This document shows positions 43,480 through 54,639 of a stretch of DNA of 64,000 nt, in pieces. Origin of the DNA: Tetraselmis striata. Its lineage: Eukaryota > Chlorophyta > Chlorodendrophyceae > Chlorodendrales > Chlorodendraceae. The notes below the pieces were generated by a model, which saw nothing but the letters and a program-made list of their open reading frames with translations, was not told where the DNA came from and made no database searches. The stretch spans positions 62,001-126,000 of the forward strand of contig VCJN01000418.1 of assembly GCA_006384855.1 (NCBI GenBank). The letters run 5' to 3'. Position numbers and translations under genes: made by a program. Each line of letters opens with the position of its first letter. The first letter of the stretch is position 1.

Positions 43480-46400
43480 AGAAGCGACGCCTACGATGTG
43501 AGGCTATGTTGGGTTTTTTTAGCTTCCGACTTGCTGATTATGTAGGCGCCATCGCACATTCGGCCCATACCTCCCGACTGCAAAATCTGGCACGAGCGAC
43601 GCACCCGCTGCCCCCGCTGCAAAAGGCCCGAACGACCCTCGCAGTTTGCTCACAGTGGCGGCAATCCTTTGGTGACGCCTGTGCAGGCCGGGAGAAGCAA
43701 ACAGGGGGAAAAGGCAAGGGCAAACGCGGGCATGGTAGTGTTGGCTCCAAGCGCGGCCGTGAGGAGGAGGGCGGAGCGCAGGATGGCCAGCTCTACTATG
43801 GGGTGGGCACCGCTGAAGTGGTGCCGGGCGCAGCGGAGCCGAGACCCTGGTGATGTATGCAAAAGTGCCCGCCGTAGATAAAGGTGGCTGCACTGCCGGC
43901 ACCTTCTGAACTCGTCGCACTCGCAGGAAACCCCATAGTCGCCCGCAGAAACGCACTTCAGTCGACAACAAACTCTGTGGACGGTTTGCAAGGAGTTGCA
44001 AGGGCAACAATCCTCGCCTACTGTTGGTATACGCGACAATACGCGCCTGGGTGACCTGGTACTCGGAGTGGCAATCGTGTTGTATGGCAGTCATGTTGAC
44101 GCACCCCCTTGCGTGCATGTTGCCGAGTGCAGCCGGCCTCGACAGGGGCGCCGCGAGTCGCCAAGGTGGGTTGGCCCCGTTGCACGTGTTGCCATTGCGC
44201 ACCTATGAATTTACGGTTCGCTAATAGAGTCGACATCGCACGTTGGCCCCGCATACCCCGAGCCCAGAGGCTTGCCCGAGCGACGCACCCCCTCGAAGCG
44301 TTGCTCCCGAGTCGCAGCCGGCCTCGACAGGGGCGCCTCATGTCGCCAAGGTGGGTTGGACCCGCTGCACCTTTGTTGCCGTTGCGCACTTATTACTTTT
44401 ACGACATGCTAATTGAGTCGCCATCGCACGTTGGCCCCCGCAGACCCCAAGCGCAGAAGCTGGCCCGAGCGACGAACCCCCTCGCGGCGCTGCTCCTGAC
44501 CCGCCGGCCAAACGCTCTCGTCGCGTGGCGGCCCTTGCCGTTGGACCTAGCCGGGCCGATACGTAGGCAGTGGCGGGTCATGGGCAGGGCCCGCCAGCGG
44601 CAGACATGTCGCCGAGTTTGGGGGCTGCCACTGGCAATGCGGCCGAGGGCTTGCCTACGCCTGGCAATAGCCACGCGGGGGAGAGCGGCGGGCAGGGAGC
44701 CGGCGCGTCGGCAGCCACACTCTCTGGACTTGCGCTCGCATTAGGCGGGGGTGAGGCCGTGCCGGATGCCAGGGGCCCGGAGGCTAAAGGCGCGACAACC
44801 ACCATGCCCACTGTAAGAGATGCGGAATAGGCGGGATGGAGGGCAGGGTGGAGGGGGGGGGGAGAGGGGGTGGCCGTGCTGCGATATAATGTTGTGGTGC
44901 ACCTTTGTAAATTTACGGATTGCTAATTATGTCGCCATAGCATGTTCGACCCACAGCATCCGACTGCAAAAGCTGGCACGAGCAACGCACTCCATGCCCC
45001 CGCTGCCGACGAGTTGCAGCCGGCCTTAAAAGAAGCAACGCCAGTCGCCAAGGTGGGCGGCCTTGCTGCGATGTAAGGTTATCCTGGGCTTCTGTAGTTT
45101 TCGGCTTGCGCTAATTATGTCGCCATCGCACGTTCGACCCACAGCCCCCAATTGCAAAAGCTGGCACGAGCGACGCATCCCCTTGCCTTGCTGCCGACGA
45201 GTCGCAGCCGGCCTCAAATGAAGCGACGCCAGTCGCCAAGGTGGACGGCCTTGCTGTGATGCAAGGCTATGGGTTATGGGCTCATGTAGTTTCCGGCTTG
45301 CTAATAGAGTCGCCATCGCACGTTCCACCCACAGCCCCCGAGCGACGCACCCCCTCGCTTTGCTGCCGACGAGTCGCAGACGGCTCGCAAGAGGCGCCGG
45401 GAATCGCAAGGGTGGGCGGCCTTGCTGCGATGCTGTAAGGCTATGCTAGGTTGTTTTAGTTAGTTTCCGACTTGCTAATTATGTCGCCATCGCACGTTCG
45501 TCCAACAGCCCCCGAGTGCAAAAGCTGGCACGAGCGACGCACCCCTTCGCCTTGCTACCGACGAGTCGCAGCCGGCTTGCAAGAGGCGCCGCGAGTCGCC
45601 AAGGTGGGCGGCCTTTCTGCGAGGTAAGGCTATGCTGGGTTGTTTCAGTTTTCGGCTTGCTAATTATAATGTCGCCGTCGCACGTTCGACCCACATCCCC
45701 GAGTGCAAATAAGCTGGCACAAGCGACGCATCTCCTCGCCCGCCGCCAACGAGTCGCAGCCGCCCTCAAAAGAAGCGACGCACGTCGCCAAGGTGGTCGG
45801 CTTTGCTGCGACATAATGCTGTTGTCCACCTTTGCATTTTTATGGGTTGCTACTTATGTCGCCATCGCGCGTTCAACCTACCCACATCCCCCGACTGCTA
45901 GCTGCACGATCGACGCACCCCCTCGCCTTGCTGCCGCATAGTCGCAACCGGCCTCAAAAGAAGCGACGCCAGTCGCAAGGTGGGCGGCCTTGCTGCAATG
46001 TATCCGTTGGTTCAACCGCAGGTGACTGCTACCTGCACGCGGAAACTATTTGACGAGGGGCATCAGCATACCTTTGTAGCCGCCGAGGCATACAAGAACC
46101 GCCAATTAGTAGGGAGGCCTGAGATTACCGACTTGACCGCTTTGTAGTCGGCATATTCAGTGTGGCCGTCTTCGGCAGGAAGCCAGTGACCGATATGGTG
46201 TGGTTGTACCTCAGCCCCAGCCGGGGTGGGCCGTGGGGCCCCTGCAACTGCCGTGTCGGAACGCTATACCGCTGCCTTAGTCCACCCTCTTCAGACGCTA
46301 CTACTTCGGCCAAAGACGAAGTGGGGCGCTGGCCACCCCCCCTTAACGACTCTTCAAGGTCGCAACATCACGCAAGGCTGCCCCACGCGAGGAGACGGGC

Positions 46401-46846
46401 CGCCCGACGGCAGACATGGTACAACTTGTTGCCATCTCGAGAAGAACTTCCCTACTCAACATTCCCTCATGATCTTGAAGGAGTTCCCGCACCTCCCCAA
46501 GTGCAGCGCGAAGTTCGTGTATAGTCCGCAAGGGGGTACCCATACTGACCCCGCAGCCCTACTTCCTACTTGTTTCAGCGAGAACTGTTAGACAGGTGTG
46601 GGAGGCGGAGAACTGCCTCGACTTCGCGGCAACCTACCTACCTACCTACCCTCGGAGAACCTGCCTCATCGACCCGCCGCCTTTGCCTCGTTCCGCCGCC
46701 ACCAAGTGATCATGTACTTTGCGCCAGTACACGCGAACCCTAAAAACCTGCACAGGGTTTAAAGCTAGTAAATTGACCATTTTCAGTGAGTCATAAGTGA
46801 AGTATAGTGGCATGTACCGTTTACGCTATAATCTTGTCCCAGTCCC
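43480..46846. repeat. Right inverted arm of the foldback element
   Basis: This is the reverse complement of 38611-41800. It carries an extra duplicated block near 44160-44400 (GCAGCCGGCCTCGACAGGGG twice). Within it the frame GREKQTGGKGKGKRGHGSVG at 43686-43745 is a basic segment that also lies, on the opposite strand, in the left arm at about 41600. Confidence 0.85.
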
Positions 46847-48392
46847 CAGTGCAGCATTCATCAGCGTGCAGGCCAGCCGCGACGCATATCCAATGTTGGT
46901 TTTGGAGCATTTTGTCCAAATGGGACAAGATGAGGCAATGAAATCAATATTTATTATGATGATTACATCCATCGGCTAGCCACAAGACGTTGCTGATAGT
47001 TTTTTCGATGAGCATCCCCAACTCAAACAAGTCCTTCTTCATGGCTGAGTTAAACTTGACGACTCCGCCGGGTTTGCGTTGCGCTTGGGTGGTTGATATG
47101 ACGTGGACGCAGTTGTTTCGTGGCTGGCTGATTTGCCACCCAGTTTGCGCATATGTCTTCACGACTTGGACGCTTTTACCGTACCACTTCTTTCTGACCA
47201 TGGTGCCGTCCTCGTTGAACACCTTTCGACTTCCCGACGCGTCGTGGATGGCCTTCGCGTACGACAAGGGGACGGCTTCAACAAGCTTCCAAGGAAGCGT
47301 CAGGCACTTCTCCCAGCTTTGTGTCAACTGGCTTCTTCCCTCCTTTTGTCTGCGCGTACAACCATAGGGGCATTAGGGGTTTGCCCTTTGCATCGGCATG
47401 GAAGGGCTCGTATACGGCCACGGTCAACGTGTCTTCGGTAGTCTCGCGCGACTTCACAAGCCTGATGACGAATCTCGACTCCCAATCACCAAGAGTTTCA
47501 GCACACTTGTCGTCCTCATGCACCTAATGATGGCCAAGACCGCGAGCTATGTTAGTCCCGAGCGAGACGCCACGCCATTTTTGTCCCAGTTGGGACAAAA
47601 TAACAAGCAAGGTAGATGAACCAAATTGTTTTGTCCCGTAAAGGACAAAAATGACAAACAATGGGACTCACATCGGAGACGTCGATGGCAACGAGGTTCG
47701 AGCCCTTTGCATCGCTGGGCGATGTGTTGTCATGAAGCCTCTCCTTGGCGCCGGCGTGAACTCCCCGGAAGGCGCTGTCATCTTGAAGCACTTGAGCACG
47801 AACCTCGGCTTCAACGCGAGCGGCTTCGGCATTGTTGAGGCATGCGTTGGTAGCCATCGTGTGACGTGCCTCAGCAGGCGCGGTCTGCCCATGCTCGCGC
47901 AAGAAGTCGTCAACTTCCTCTTTCCGTTGCGGCCAGAACCCGGAGAAAGCTGCCGAAGGAGCAGTTTGCATCTCATCCAAGTCGTCGAGCAGATTCTTCC
48001 AACTCTCGCGCTCGACTGGGGAGAAGTGCCACTAGACCGCTAGGTCCGTGATGTACGACCTGACCTTCTTGAAATCATCCAAGTCCCTCTGGACCTTCAC
48101 CGCGTCGGGCTTCTTTTTGTCGCAGAGAGCGTACAAAAGGGGCCGGCCCGCACGAATCTCGGGCGTCCCAGTTGGCGCGCTCTTTAAGATCTGCACGGGC
48201 TCAGAAAGCGGTGTGTTGGACCACAAGGCGGTGCGCACTGAGCCGCCAGACGCGGCGGCGTCGTCACGGGTAAACGCGAATTTGTGCGGCTTACTGATGT
48301 CCTGAATGTGGTCTTGGAAATGGGGCCTTAACCACTCAGAGAAGTCGAGGGAGAATGAGAGCTCAGCAATCTCCGGAGTGGGCGAGAATGCC

Positions 48393-48439
48393 TTTTTTTT
48401 TTCGCCCCCGGGACAGGACTGGCACCAGTGAAACCCTTC
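48393..48439 (-). mobile_element. 47-bp LINE 3'-tail insertion in exon 3 of the DUF7869-type gene
   Basis: On the minus strand: G, then 36 bases AAGGGTTTCACTGGTGCCAG plus TCCTGTCCCGGGGGCG, then ten A. The 36 bases are identical to 27953-27988 and nearly identical to the end of the LINE at 62152-62187. The insert is flanked by GCC (48390-48392 and 48440-48442, plus strand). Removing it and one GCC restores an open frame, FLDLVAFSPTPEIAEL, so it is an extremely 5'-truncated LINE copy that shifts the reading frame (50 bp net). Confidence 0.85.
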
Positions 48440-49192
48440 GCCACCAAGTCAAGAAAGGCCTCGATTGTGTAGGCGGAGCTGCGAGATAGCGCAAGACTGA
48501 TGCGGCTGAAGATCTGGTCAACCCGTTCGTGAGTGTGCCCGACAGGCAAGAAGACCAAATGAATGACGTCGCAGATGCCGATAGACACAAGCCAATTGCA
48601 GAGGGCCGCCACGTTCCTATTCTTGTTCTCCCTGACGGTGTTGTCCATCTGGATTCTGATGTACGGAATCTTTCTACCACGGTGTTGAATGTCCTGCATC
48701 GCAGATCAGATTTCATCAGTCCATGGCTACCGGACAACCACGGCGAACCGGTACAGGGCACATTTTTGAGCCAAAACGGTCCAATTCCTGGACTCAAAAA
48801 TGTGCCCCCCACGTGATCGCTTAGGCTGGGATATGTACCCATTTTTCGGTCACATTTCAGGTGCAATGCAATACTATACGAGAGTACTAGAAATGGCACA
48901 TCGGTGTGTCCTCTTCGCGCCCTCAGTCGCGTAAAGTACTATCCGCCTCACCTTGGAAGATTGCGGACGCGAGGGCGTGGCGACTGCGTTTCAAGCAGCG
49001 TTTCAAGCCTGGAAATCGAGCCTCACTCGCGCAGAGATGACGCCCCGGGCCTACGAGTCTATCGCCGACCTCAGAGATTGTGTTCGTCGCAACGAGATGC
49101 TACCTCTGAACCCTGCTGACAGCGACGCGGCGTTGCGGCGAGATGTCGGCGCAGGCGGCGGTGCGGGCTTCGCGTCCCGAGATGAGGGCTCC

Positions 49193-50180
49193 TTAGGCGG
49201 AGATGCGGGTCGGGGAGGCGGAGATGCGGCACCGCCACGTGAAGATGTGGCCCTGCGACTCCCACCAGCGGCACCCGAAGGCGCCTGACGGCTTGACGTG
49301 GCTTCGCGTTTCGGCTTAGGCGCCTGGAAGGGGTCGTCGTCCTCCAACTCTTTCGCCATCTTAAAGGAGGAGTCGGCCCACGCTTCTTGGAATGCTTCTT
49401 GCGCAGCTTAATGGGCGACAAGCTGCTGCTCTTACCTCCATAGGCGGAGATGCGGGTCGGGGAGGCGGATATGCGGCACCGCCACGGGAAGATGTGGCCC
49501 TGCGACTCCCACCAGCGGCACCCGAAGGCGCCTGACGGCTTGACGTGGCTTCGCGTTTCGGCTTAGGCGCCTGGAAGGGGTTGTCGTCCTCCAACTCTAT
49601 CGCCATCTTAAAGGAGGAGTCGGCCCGCGCTTCTTGGAATGCTTCTTGCGCAGCTTATTGGGCTACAAGCTACTGCTCTTACCTCCATAGGCGGAGATGC
49701 GGGTCGGGGAGGCGGAGATGCGGCACCGCCATGGGAAGATGTGGCCCTGCGACTCCCACCAGCGGCACCCGAAGGCGCCTGACGGCTTGACGTGGCTTCG
49801 CGTTTCGGCTTAGGCGCCTGGAAGGGGTCGTCGTCCTCCAACTCTTTCGCCATCTTAAAGGAGGAGTCGGCCCACGCTTCTTGGAATGCTTCTTGCGCAG
49901 CTTATTGGGCTACAAGCTGCTGCTCTTGCCTCCATAGGTGGAAATGAGGGTCGGGGAGGCGGAGATGCGGCACCGCCACGGGAAGATGTGGCCCTGCGAC
50001 TCCCACCAGCGGCACCCGAAGGCGCCTGACGGCTTGACGTGGCTTCGCGTTTCGGCTTGGGCGTCTGGAAGGGGTTGTCGTCCTCCAACTCTATCGCCAT
50101 CTTAAAGGAGGAGTCGGCCCGCGCTTCTTGGAATGCTTTTTGCGCAGTTTAATGGGCGACAAGCTGGTCTTGCCTCCCGT
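49193..50180. repeat. 247-bp tandem repeat, four copies
   Basis: Copies start at 49193, 49440, 49687 and 49934 with the marker TAGGCGGAGATGCGGGTCGG, exactly 247 bp apart. On the minus strand each encodes MAKELEDDDPFQAPKPKREA, then TSSRQAPSGAAGGSRRATSS (or MAIELEDDN...). Since 247 is not a multiple of three, the copies cannot be one frame; each would be a separate exon or non-coding. Confidence 0.93.
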
Positions 50181-50520
50181 GCTCAACGCACCGTGCGGGC
50201 GCTTCGTCGCACTCGAAGGCTGAGGCTCACTCGGCGGCTTGGCAGTCTCCGAGGGACCAAGCCTGCTCGGGGGAGGGGCGGAGCTGCTCGAAGCCCTATC
50301 AAGAGACCTGCTGCAGCGCCGTTTTGGGAGCCATCTCCGCCGGACCCCGGTGGCGGTGGTTGAGATGCGGGCTTAGAGGACCCGCCAGCCTGACGCGGCG
50401 CCGCTACGACCTGGTAGTAGCGGTCGTCGACCAAGACGGTGGGGGGTAAAGAGCCGGCTCGGCAACCTTCCAGTGTGAGGATTTTTATGACAAAAAGGGG
50501 ATTTAATTGCCCATATGCTT

Positions 50521-51058
50521 TACAATACTATACAGATTGCAAGGCAGTACCACTAATGCCTGATATTTGCTCGCGGCACGCCACAGATTGCTGCAGCGCT
50601 GCACCGCAGATGCTGCCTTTAGGCATGCTTCTATTGCCTAGATGGCTGCAAACCATTTCGTATGCGGGGCTGCATGGCATAGAAGGGATGTGAACACGCA
50701 CCTGCTTGACGATACTATGCAGATTGCAAGGCAGTAGGGCTAATGCCTGATATTTGCTGGCGGCACGCCCCAGATTGCTGCAGCGCTGCACCGCAGATGC
50801 TGCCTTTAGGCATGCTTTGATTGCCTGGATGGCTGCAAACCATTTATTAGTATGCGGGGCTGCATGGCATAGAAGGGATATGAACACGCACCTACTTGAC
50901 GATACTATACGGACTGCAGGGCAGTAGGGCTAATACGTTATATTTGCTGGCGGCACGCCGCAGATTGCTGCAGCCCTGCACCGCAGATGCTGCCTTTAAG
51001 CATGCTTTGATTGCCTAGATGGCTGCAAACCATTTAGTATGCGGGGCTGCATGAATCA
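50521..51058. repeat. About 185-bp tandem repeat, three copies
   Basis: The marker AGATTGCTGCAGC recurs at about 50583, 50771 and 50953 (spacings 188 and 182). Units contain GCAGATGCTGCCTTTAGGCA and TATGCGGGGCTGCATGGCAT. Confidence 0.9.
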
Positions 51059-51090
51059 CCAACATGCGCCGGTCGCCGCGCGTTGGCGCG

Positions 51091-51270
51091 TTGGCGCCCC
51101 GCTGCGCCGGCCGCGGCGCGTTGGCGCCCCGCTGCGCCGGCCGCGGCGCGTTGGCGCCCCGCTGCGCCGGCCGCGGCGCGTTGGCGCCCCGCTGCGCCGG
51201 CCGCGGCGCGTTGGCGCCCCGCTGCGCCGGCCGCGGCGCGTTGGCGCCCCGCTGCCCCGGCCGCGCTAGC
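51091..51270. repeat. 30-bp tandem repeat, six copies
   Basis: The unit is TTGGCGCCCCGCTGCGCCGG CCGCGGCGCG, repeated exactly at 51091, 51121, 51151, 51181 and 51211, with a slightly changed sixth copy at 51241. Very GC-rich and able to form hairpins. A related piece (GCGTTGGCGCCGCGCTGCCC) occurs at 22767 in the CACTA element. Confidence 0.97.
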
Positions 51271-51431
51271 AAAGGAAGTGCGGTTTGTGAAATCGACGGA
51301 CATGAGTCAATTAAACTCTTATCTGCGGTTGAGAATGATTTGTTGTGATAGTTGATTATGATTAATGAGGTATTGTCCAGGGAGCTATGGCAGCGAATTT
51401 CAAGCTGCATGAATCCCTTGTCACGGACCAG

Positions 51432-52690
51432 ACACGAACCCACGTTGCTTGCCGAGGTGCTCCGAGAGATGCGCCCTTAAAGTCGCCGAATCTCTTCCGA
51501 TGACCAACCACAAGGCGCGTCCGTTGGTGTCGGGGTTTCTTGGGTGCTTTGGCGCGATGAGAAGTACACGACCCGCTGTCAACATGCTGTCGAGGTAGTC
51601 CATTAGCGGCAGGGGCCTTTGCGTCATGTAGGTGCTCGGAATCTGCACGCGATAGATTACCGCCTTGGAGGCCGCCAGCAGCTATAGGAGCAAATTCAGG
51701 TGAGTGAACCAAGGCGACATGGCAACGACAAAGGGCTCCTTGCCTAGGGCAGCGTTACAAGAGCTAGGAGCGACAGTACACGGGTTTGCACGCGAGAGAT
51801 GCGAGCGCTCATATGCCCCCACTGCGGAGATGCGGGTAATCCCACCCTCTACCTTTAAATTCTCTCCACCCTCCGCATCTCTTGCTCGTCAGTCGTGCCA
51901 GCGGTGGCCTCAGCCACCGCTGCTTTGACGTCCGCGAGGACGTACCCATCGTCTTCAATGTGGGCCTCCGGGTTCCAGTGCCGCATCTCTTTCGCCGCCG
52001 TCATGGTTCTCGCCGTCTCGCATACACGAACCCACGTTGCTTGCCGAGGTGCTCCGAGAGATGCGCCCTTAAAGTCGCCGAATCTCTTCCGACGACCAAC
52101 CACAAGGCGCGTCTGTTGGTGTCGGGGTTTCTTGGGTGCTTTGACGCGATGAGAAGTGCACGACCCGCTTTCAACAGACTGTGGAGGTAGTTCATTTGCG
52201 GGCGGGGCCCTTGCGTCATGTAGGTGCTCGGAATCTGCACGCAACAGATTTCCGCCTTGTAGGCCGGCAATAGCGGTAGGAGCAAATTCAGGTGAGTGAA
52301 CCAAGGCGACATGACAACGACAAAGGGATCCTTGCACAGGGCAGCGTTACAAGAGCTAGGAACGATAGTTCACGGGTTTGTACGCGAGAGATGCGAGCGC
52401 TCATATGCCCCCACTGCGGAGATGCGGGTAATCCCACCCTCTACCTTTAAATTCTCTCCACCCTCCGCATCTCTTGCTCGTCAGTCGTGCCAGCGGTGGC
52501 CTCAGCCACCGCTGCTTTGACGTCCAGGAGGACGTACCCGTCGTCCCCAATGTGGGCCTCCGGGTTCCAGTGCCGCATCTCTCGCCGCCGCCATGGTTCT
52601 CGCTGTCTCGCATACACGAACCCACGTTGGTTGCCGAGGTGCTCCGAGAGATGCGCCCTTAAAGTCGCCGAATCTCGTCCGACGACCAAC
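51432..52690 (-). repeat. About 591-bp tandem repeat, 2.1 copies, with coding potential
   Basis: ACACGAACCCACGTTG recurs at 51432, 52024 and 52614. On the minus strand the copies keep the same open segments: MNYLHSLLKAGRALLIASKH, WLVVGRDSATLRAHLSEHLG, KQRGFVYARRREPW, then after a frame change HWNPEAHIEDDGYVLADVKA and AVAEATAGTTDEQEMRRVER. Protein-level conservation between copies suggests duplicated exons of a transposon gene. No domain recognised. Confidence 0.8.
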
Positions 52691-52709
52691 TTCAAGGCGT
52701 CGACAATTG

Positions 52710-53057
52710 TCACATCTCGCCCCCTCCTGACGGCAGTGAGTGGCACGCAGCAATTGAGAAAGATGATGAGGAGCAGCCCCCCCCCCCCCTCCCCCGCCAC
52801 GCTGTCGACATTGGCAGGACCCGAGCCGTAGTCCGGGTCTGCCATGACGAGGGCTTTTGCCGGGCCATTTTACCAGGGGACGAGATTCGCATCTGCCGGT
52901 GAGCTTCTTCGACATACTCGTTGCAAATCCCCCGCAACTCGTTGTACACAAGCCGGTGGCCTTCAGAGGCCAAGAAGGCCCGCATGTTCACCATGCTGCC
53001 TCTCGCCCCTGCCCCTCTCTTGCAGTCTGAGGTCATCGGGTATCGCGGATCGTGCAT
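52710..53057 (-). CDS. Exon-like ORF in the 5.2-kb insertion, unknown
   Basis: The minus-strand frame contains GSMVNMRAFLASEGHRLVYN, then ELRGICNEYVEEAHRQMRIS. This looks like a helical protein segment upstream of the repeated exons. A C run at 52779-52791 follows and may mark an intron. No family recognised. Confidence 0.35.
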   Translation of the reverse strand: MHDPRYPMTSDCKRGAGARGSMVNMRAFLASEGHRLVYNELRGICNEYVEEAHRQMRISSPGKMARQKPSSWQTRTTARVLPMSTAWRGRGGGGCSSSSFSIAACHSLPSGGGEM

Positions 53058-53160
53058 GATGTGTTAGAGGTCGTTGGCAGACAAGGACGAAAACACGAAG
53101 CGGGTGGGAAACGGGGCGGGTGTCACCACTCATGTCGAGATGCGCGACGGCGAGGTGCGC

Positions 53161-53766
53161 TTAACGCAGCCCACGGCGCCCTGATGAGAGATGCAAGCGA
53201 AGATGCGAGTCCGCGTACCGTTGGAGTCGCTCCTGGGAGAGGGACCAAAGGTGGCACACCTTGAGGCTTGGGGGGTCAGGCTGAGGCTCGCCGTGAGGCG
53301 AAGGCTGCGAATCTCCGGCCCCGGGCCATAGCGGTCCGCTTCCATGTTGCCCACCGCCCGGCTGCATGGGCCTCATGGGCTGAGTCGTGGGTATTGGCGC
53401 CTGAGACGCCCTCCTGCCGGAACGCAAGTGCATCTGCGGAGAATCTTGCGCCATGGGGGTCACTAGCAGTGTGTCGAGAGCCCTGCTCGTTGGGTCAAAG
53501 CCAAGTGCAGCCGCAGATGTCCCCGCCACGCACAGAACTGTGCAAGCGGGCAGATGTGCGTTTTGCTCTGCGAGGACGGTCTGCCATGCTTTTGTGCACC
53601 GAGAAGCGTTAAGATGCCTCAAAGAATACAAGCGCGAGAGAGCTTGCGAGGGGTAGATGAGTGGGAAGCACAGTGGCGGCGTAGCATTCGAGACCAGAAA
53701 AAACGGTTGGCGTGGAAGGGTAGCGACGCATCTCGTCAAAGGGCGGTGGACAGGCGTGTAGTACAT
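53161..53766 (-). CDS. ORF of 201 codons in the 5.2-kb insertion, unknown
   Basis: This is an open minus-strand frame with FLVSNATPPLCFPLIYPSQA, LRHLNASRCTKAWQTVLAEQ and QMHLRSGRRASQAP, ending in a Pro/Gly-rich stretch. It is the longest frame of the insertion and reads in the same direction as its other coding pieces. No domain was recognised; it could be the first exon of the element's gene. Confidence 0.35.
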   Translation of the reverse strand: MYYTPVHRPLTRCVATLPRQPFFLVSNATPPLCFPLIYPSQALSRLYSLRHLNASRCTKAWQTVLAEQNAHLPACTVLCVAGTSAAALGFDPTSRALDTLLVTPMAQDSPQMHLRSGRRASQAPIPTTQPMRPMQPGGGQHGSGPLWPGAGDSQPSPHGEPQPDPPSLKVCHLWSLSQERLQRYADSHLRLHLSSGRRGLR

Positions 53767-54639
53767 AGTGAAGGTTCATTTCACTGAACAGTACCTCGTA
53801 CAGTGTTGGCAAGAAAAGGAAGCCAGTTTCACAGTACATTCGTACAGTGTTAGGCTGGACTCAAATTTGCACCCCCCAAAAGGGGTACAATATTGAGTTA
53901 AGGGGGGTGCAATTTTGAGGCCAGAAATGTGCCAATTTTGACTCAATAATCGCCCTTTTTCCACGGCGAACCTATCGGGAGGCTGACGAGCTCACCTTCA
54001 TGATCGTGATCCATATTAGAGTGCACGTCGTGGACGAGTCGTGGGGGGTGGTGTTGGTGTAGTAGTAGATGTCGTCCGGGCGGTATCCGTCGTACTTCAC
54101 ACATGTGAGGTGGTACTTGAGGAGCATGTCGGGCTTCACAGTCTTGGGGATGCGAACCCAGTGAGGCAGCAGGTCTTCGCGGAGTCCATGCTATCAATTT
54201 CGAAGAAGAACAAGTTTCCATGGCCAAGGCGCGACTGGAAGACGGCGTTGTTCAGATCCCTTCGTTCCTGGCGCACTCTCTCGAGGTGTACCTTCTGCTC
54301 AGCTCTGACCTGACGCCTCACGAGCTGCTGATGTTGACGGTGCACTTGACGTTCCTCTGGCGTCATGTCCTTTGTGCAAATCTCGCGAGCTTGGTCTCTG
54401 AGTGCTTTGCCCGCCGCGCACATGGGACAGTGGCTGAATCGCTTCACCTTTGGCGTGGTGACATCCGGGAAGTCTTCCTTCCAAGTCCGGCGGAAAGTGT
54501 CGAACGATGCGAGCTTCACTTCGCTCTCGGTAGCCAAATCTATAAAGCGGCATGGGCATGATAGGTCGGTATACAAATAAGGTCTCATAATGCGAGACAG
54601 AAAAGTTCGGTCTAAAGTGGGTCGAGATAATTATATCGA

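Larger units (their letters stand above)
38611..46846. mobile_element. Large foldback (inverted-repeat) element, 8.2 kb
   Basis: The left end (GGACAAGATTATAGCGTAAA at 38619) returns as its reverse complement at 46822-46841. Long stretches inward match likewise: 38611-41800 pairs with about 43480-46846 at high identity, with one extra block on the right arm. Arms contain (GTAG)n, two likely exons, and many copies of a ~185-bp repeat. Coding pieces are read inward from both ends (see the exons at 38914 and 46543), so each arm is a near-copy of the other. This is the architecture of foldback or long-TIR Mutator-like elements. Neither a target duplication nor a transposase core was found. Confidence 0.85.
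48750..53960. mobile_element. 5.2-kb insertion with 12-bp target duplication in intron 2
   Basis: The flanks are the perfect 12-bp repeat CCACGGCGAACC (48738-48749 and 53961-53972). The ends form an imperfect inverted repeat of ~57 bp. The left end reads GGGCACATTTTTGAGCCAAA ... CTCAAAAATGTGCCCCCC. The right end, reversed, reads GGGCGATTATTGAGTCAAAA ... CTCAAAATTGCACCCCCC. Each end is itself a stem-loop (left stem GGGCACATTTTTGAG/CTCAAAAATGTGCCC). Inside are four tandem arrays and minus-strand coding pieces. A 12-bp duplication is longer than those of the common DNA transposons (hAT 8, Mutator 9, CACTA 3), so the superfamily is open. Confidence 0.7.

Noticed and set aside
39470..46010. Dozens of 60-170-codon frames on both strands of the foldback element.
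   Set aside because: They mirror each other because of the inverted arms and the ~185-bp repeats. Only the few segments conserved between arms as protein were kept.
51083..51300. Frames such as APLRRPRRVG or ARWRPAAPA repeated, as possible coding.
   Set aside because: They result from a 30-bp tandem repeat that is open in several frames on both strands. No flanking exon supports them.
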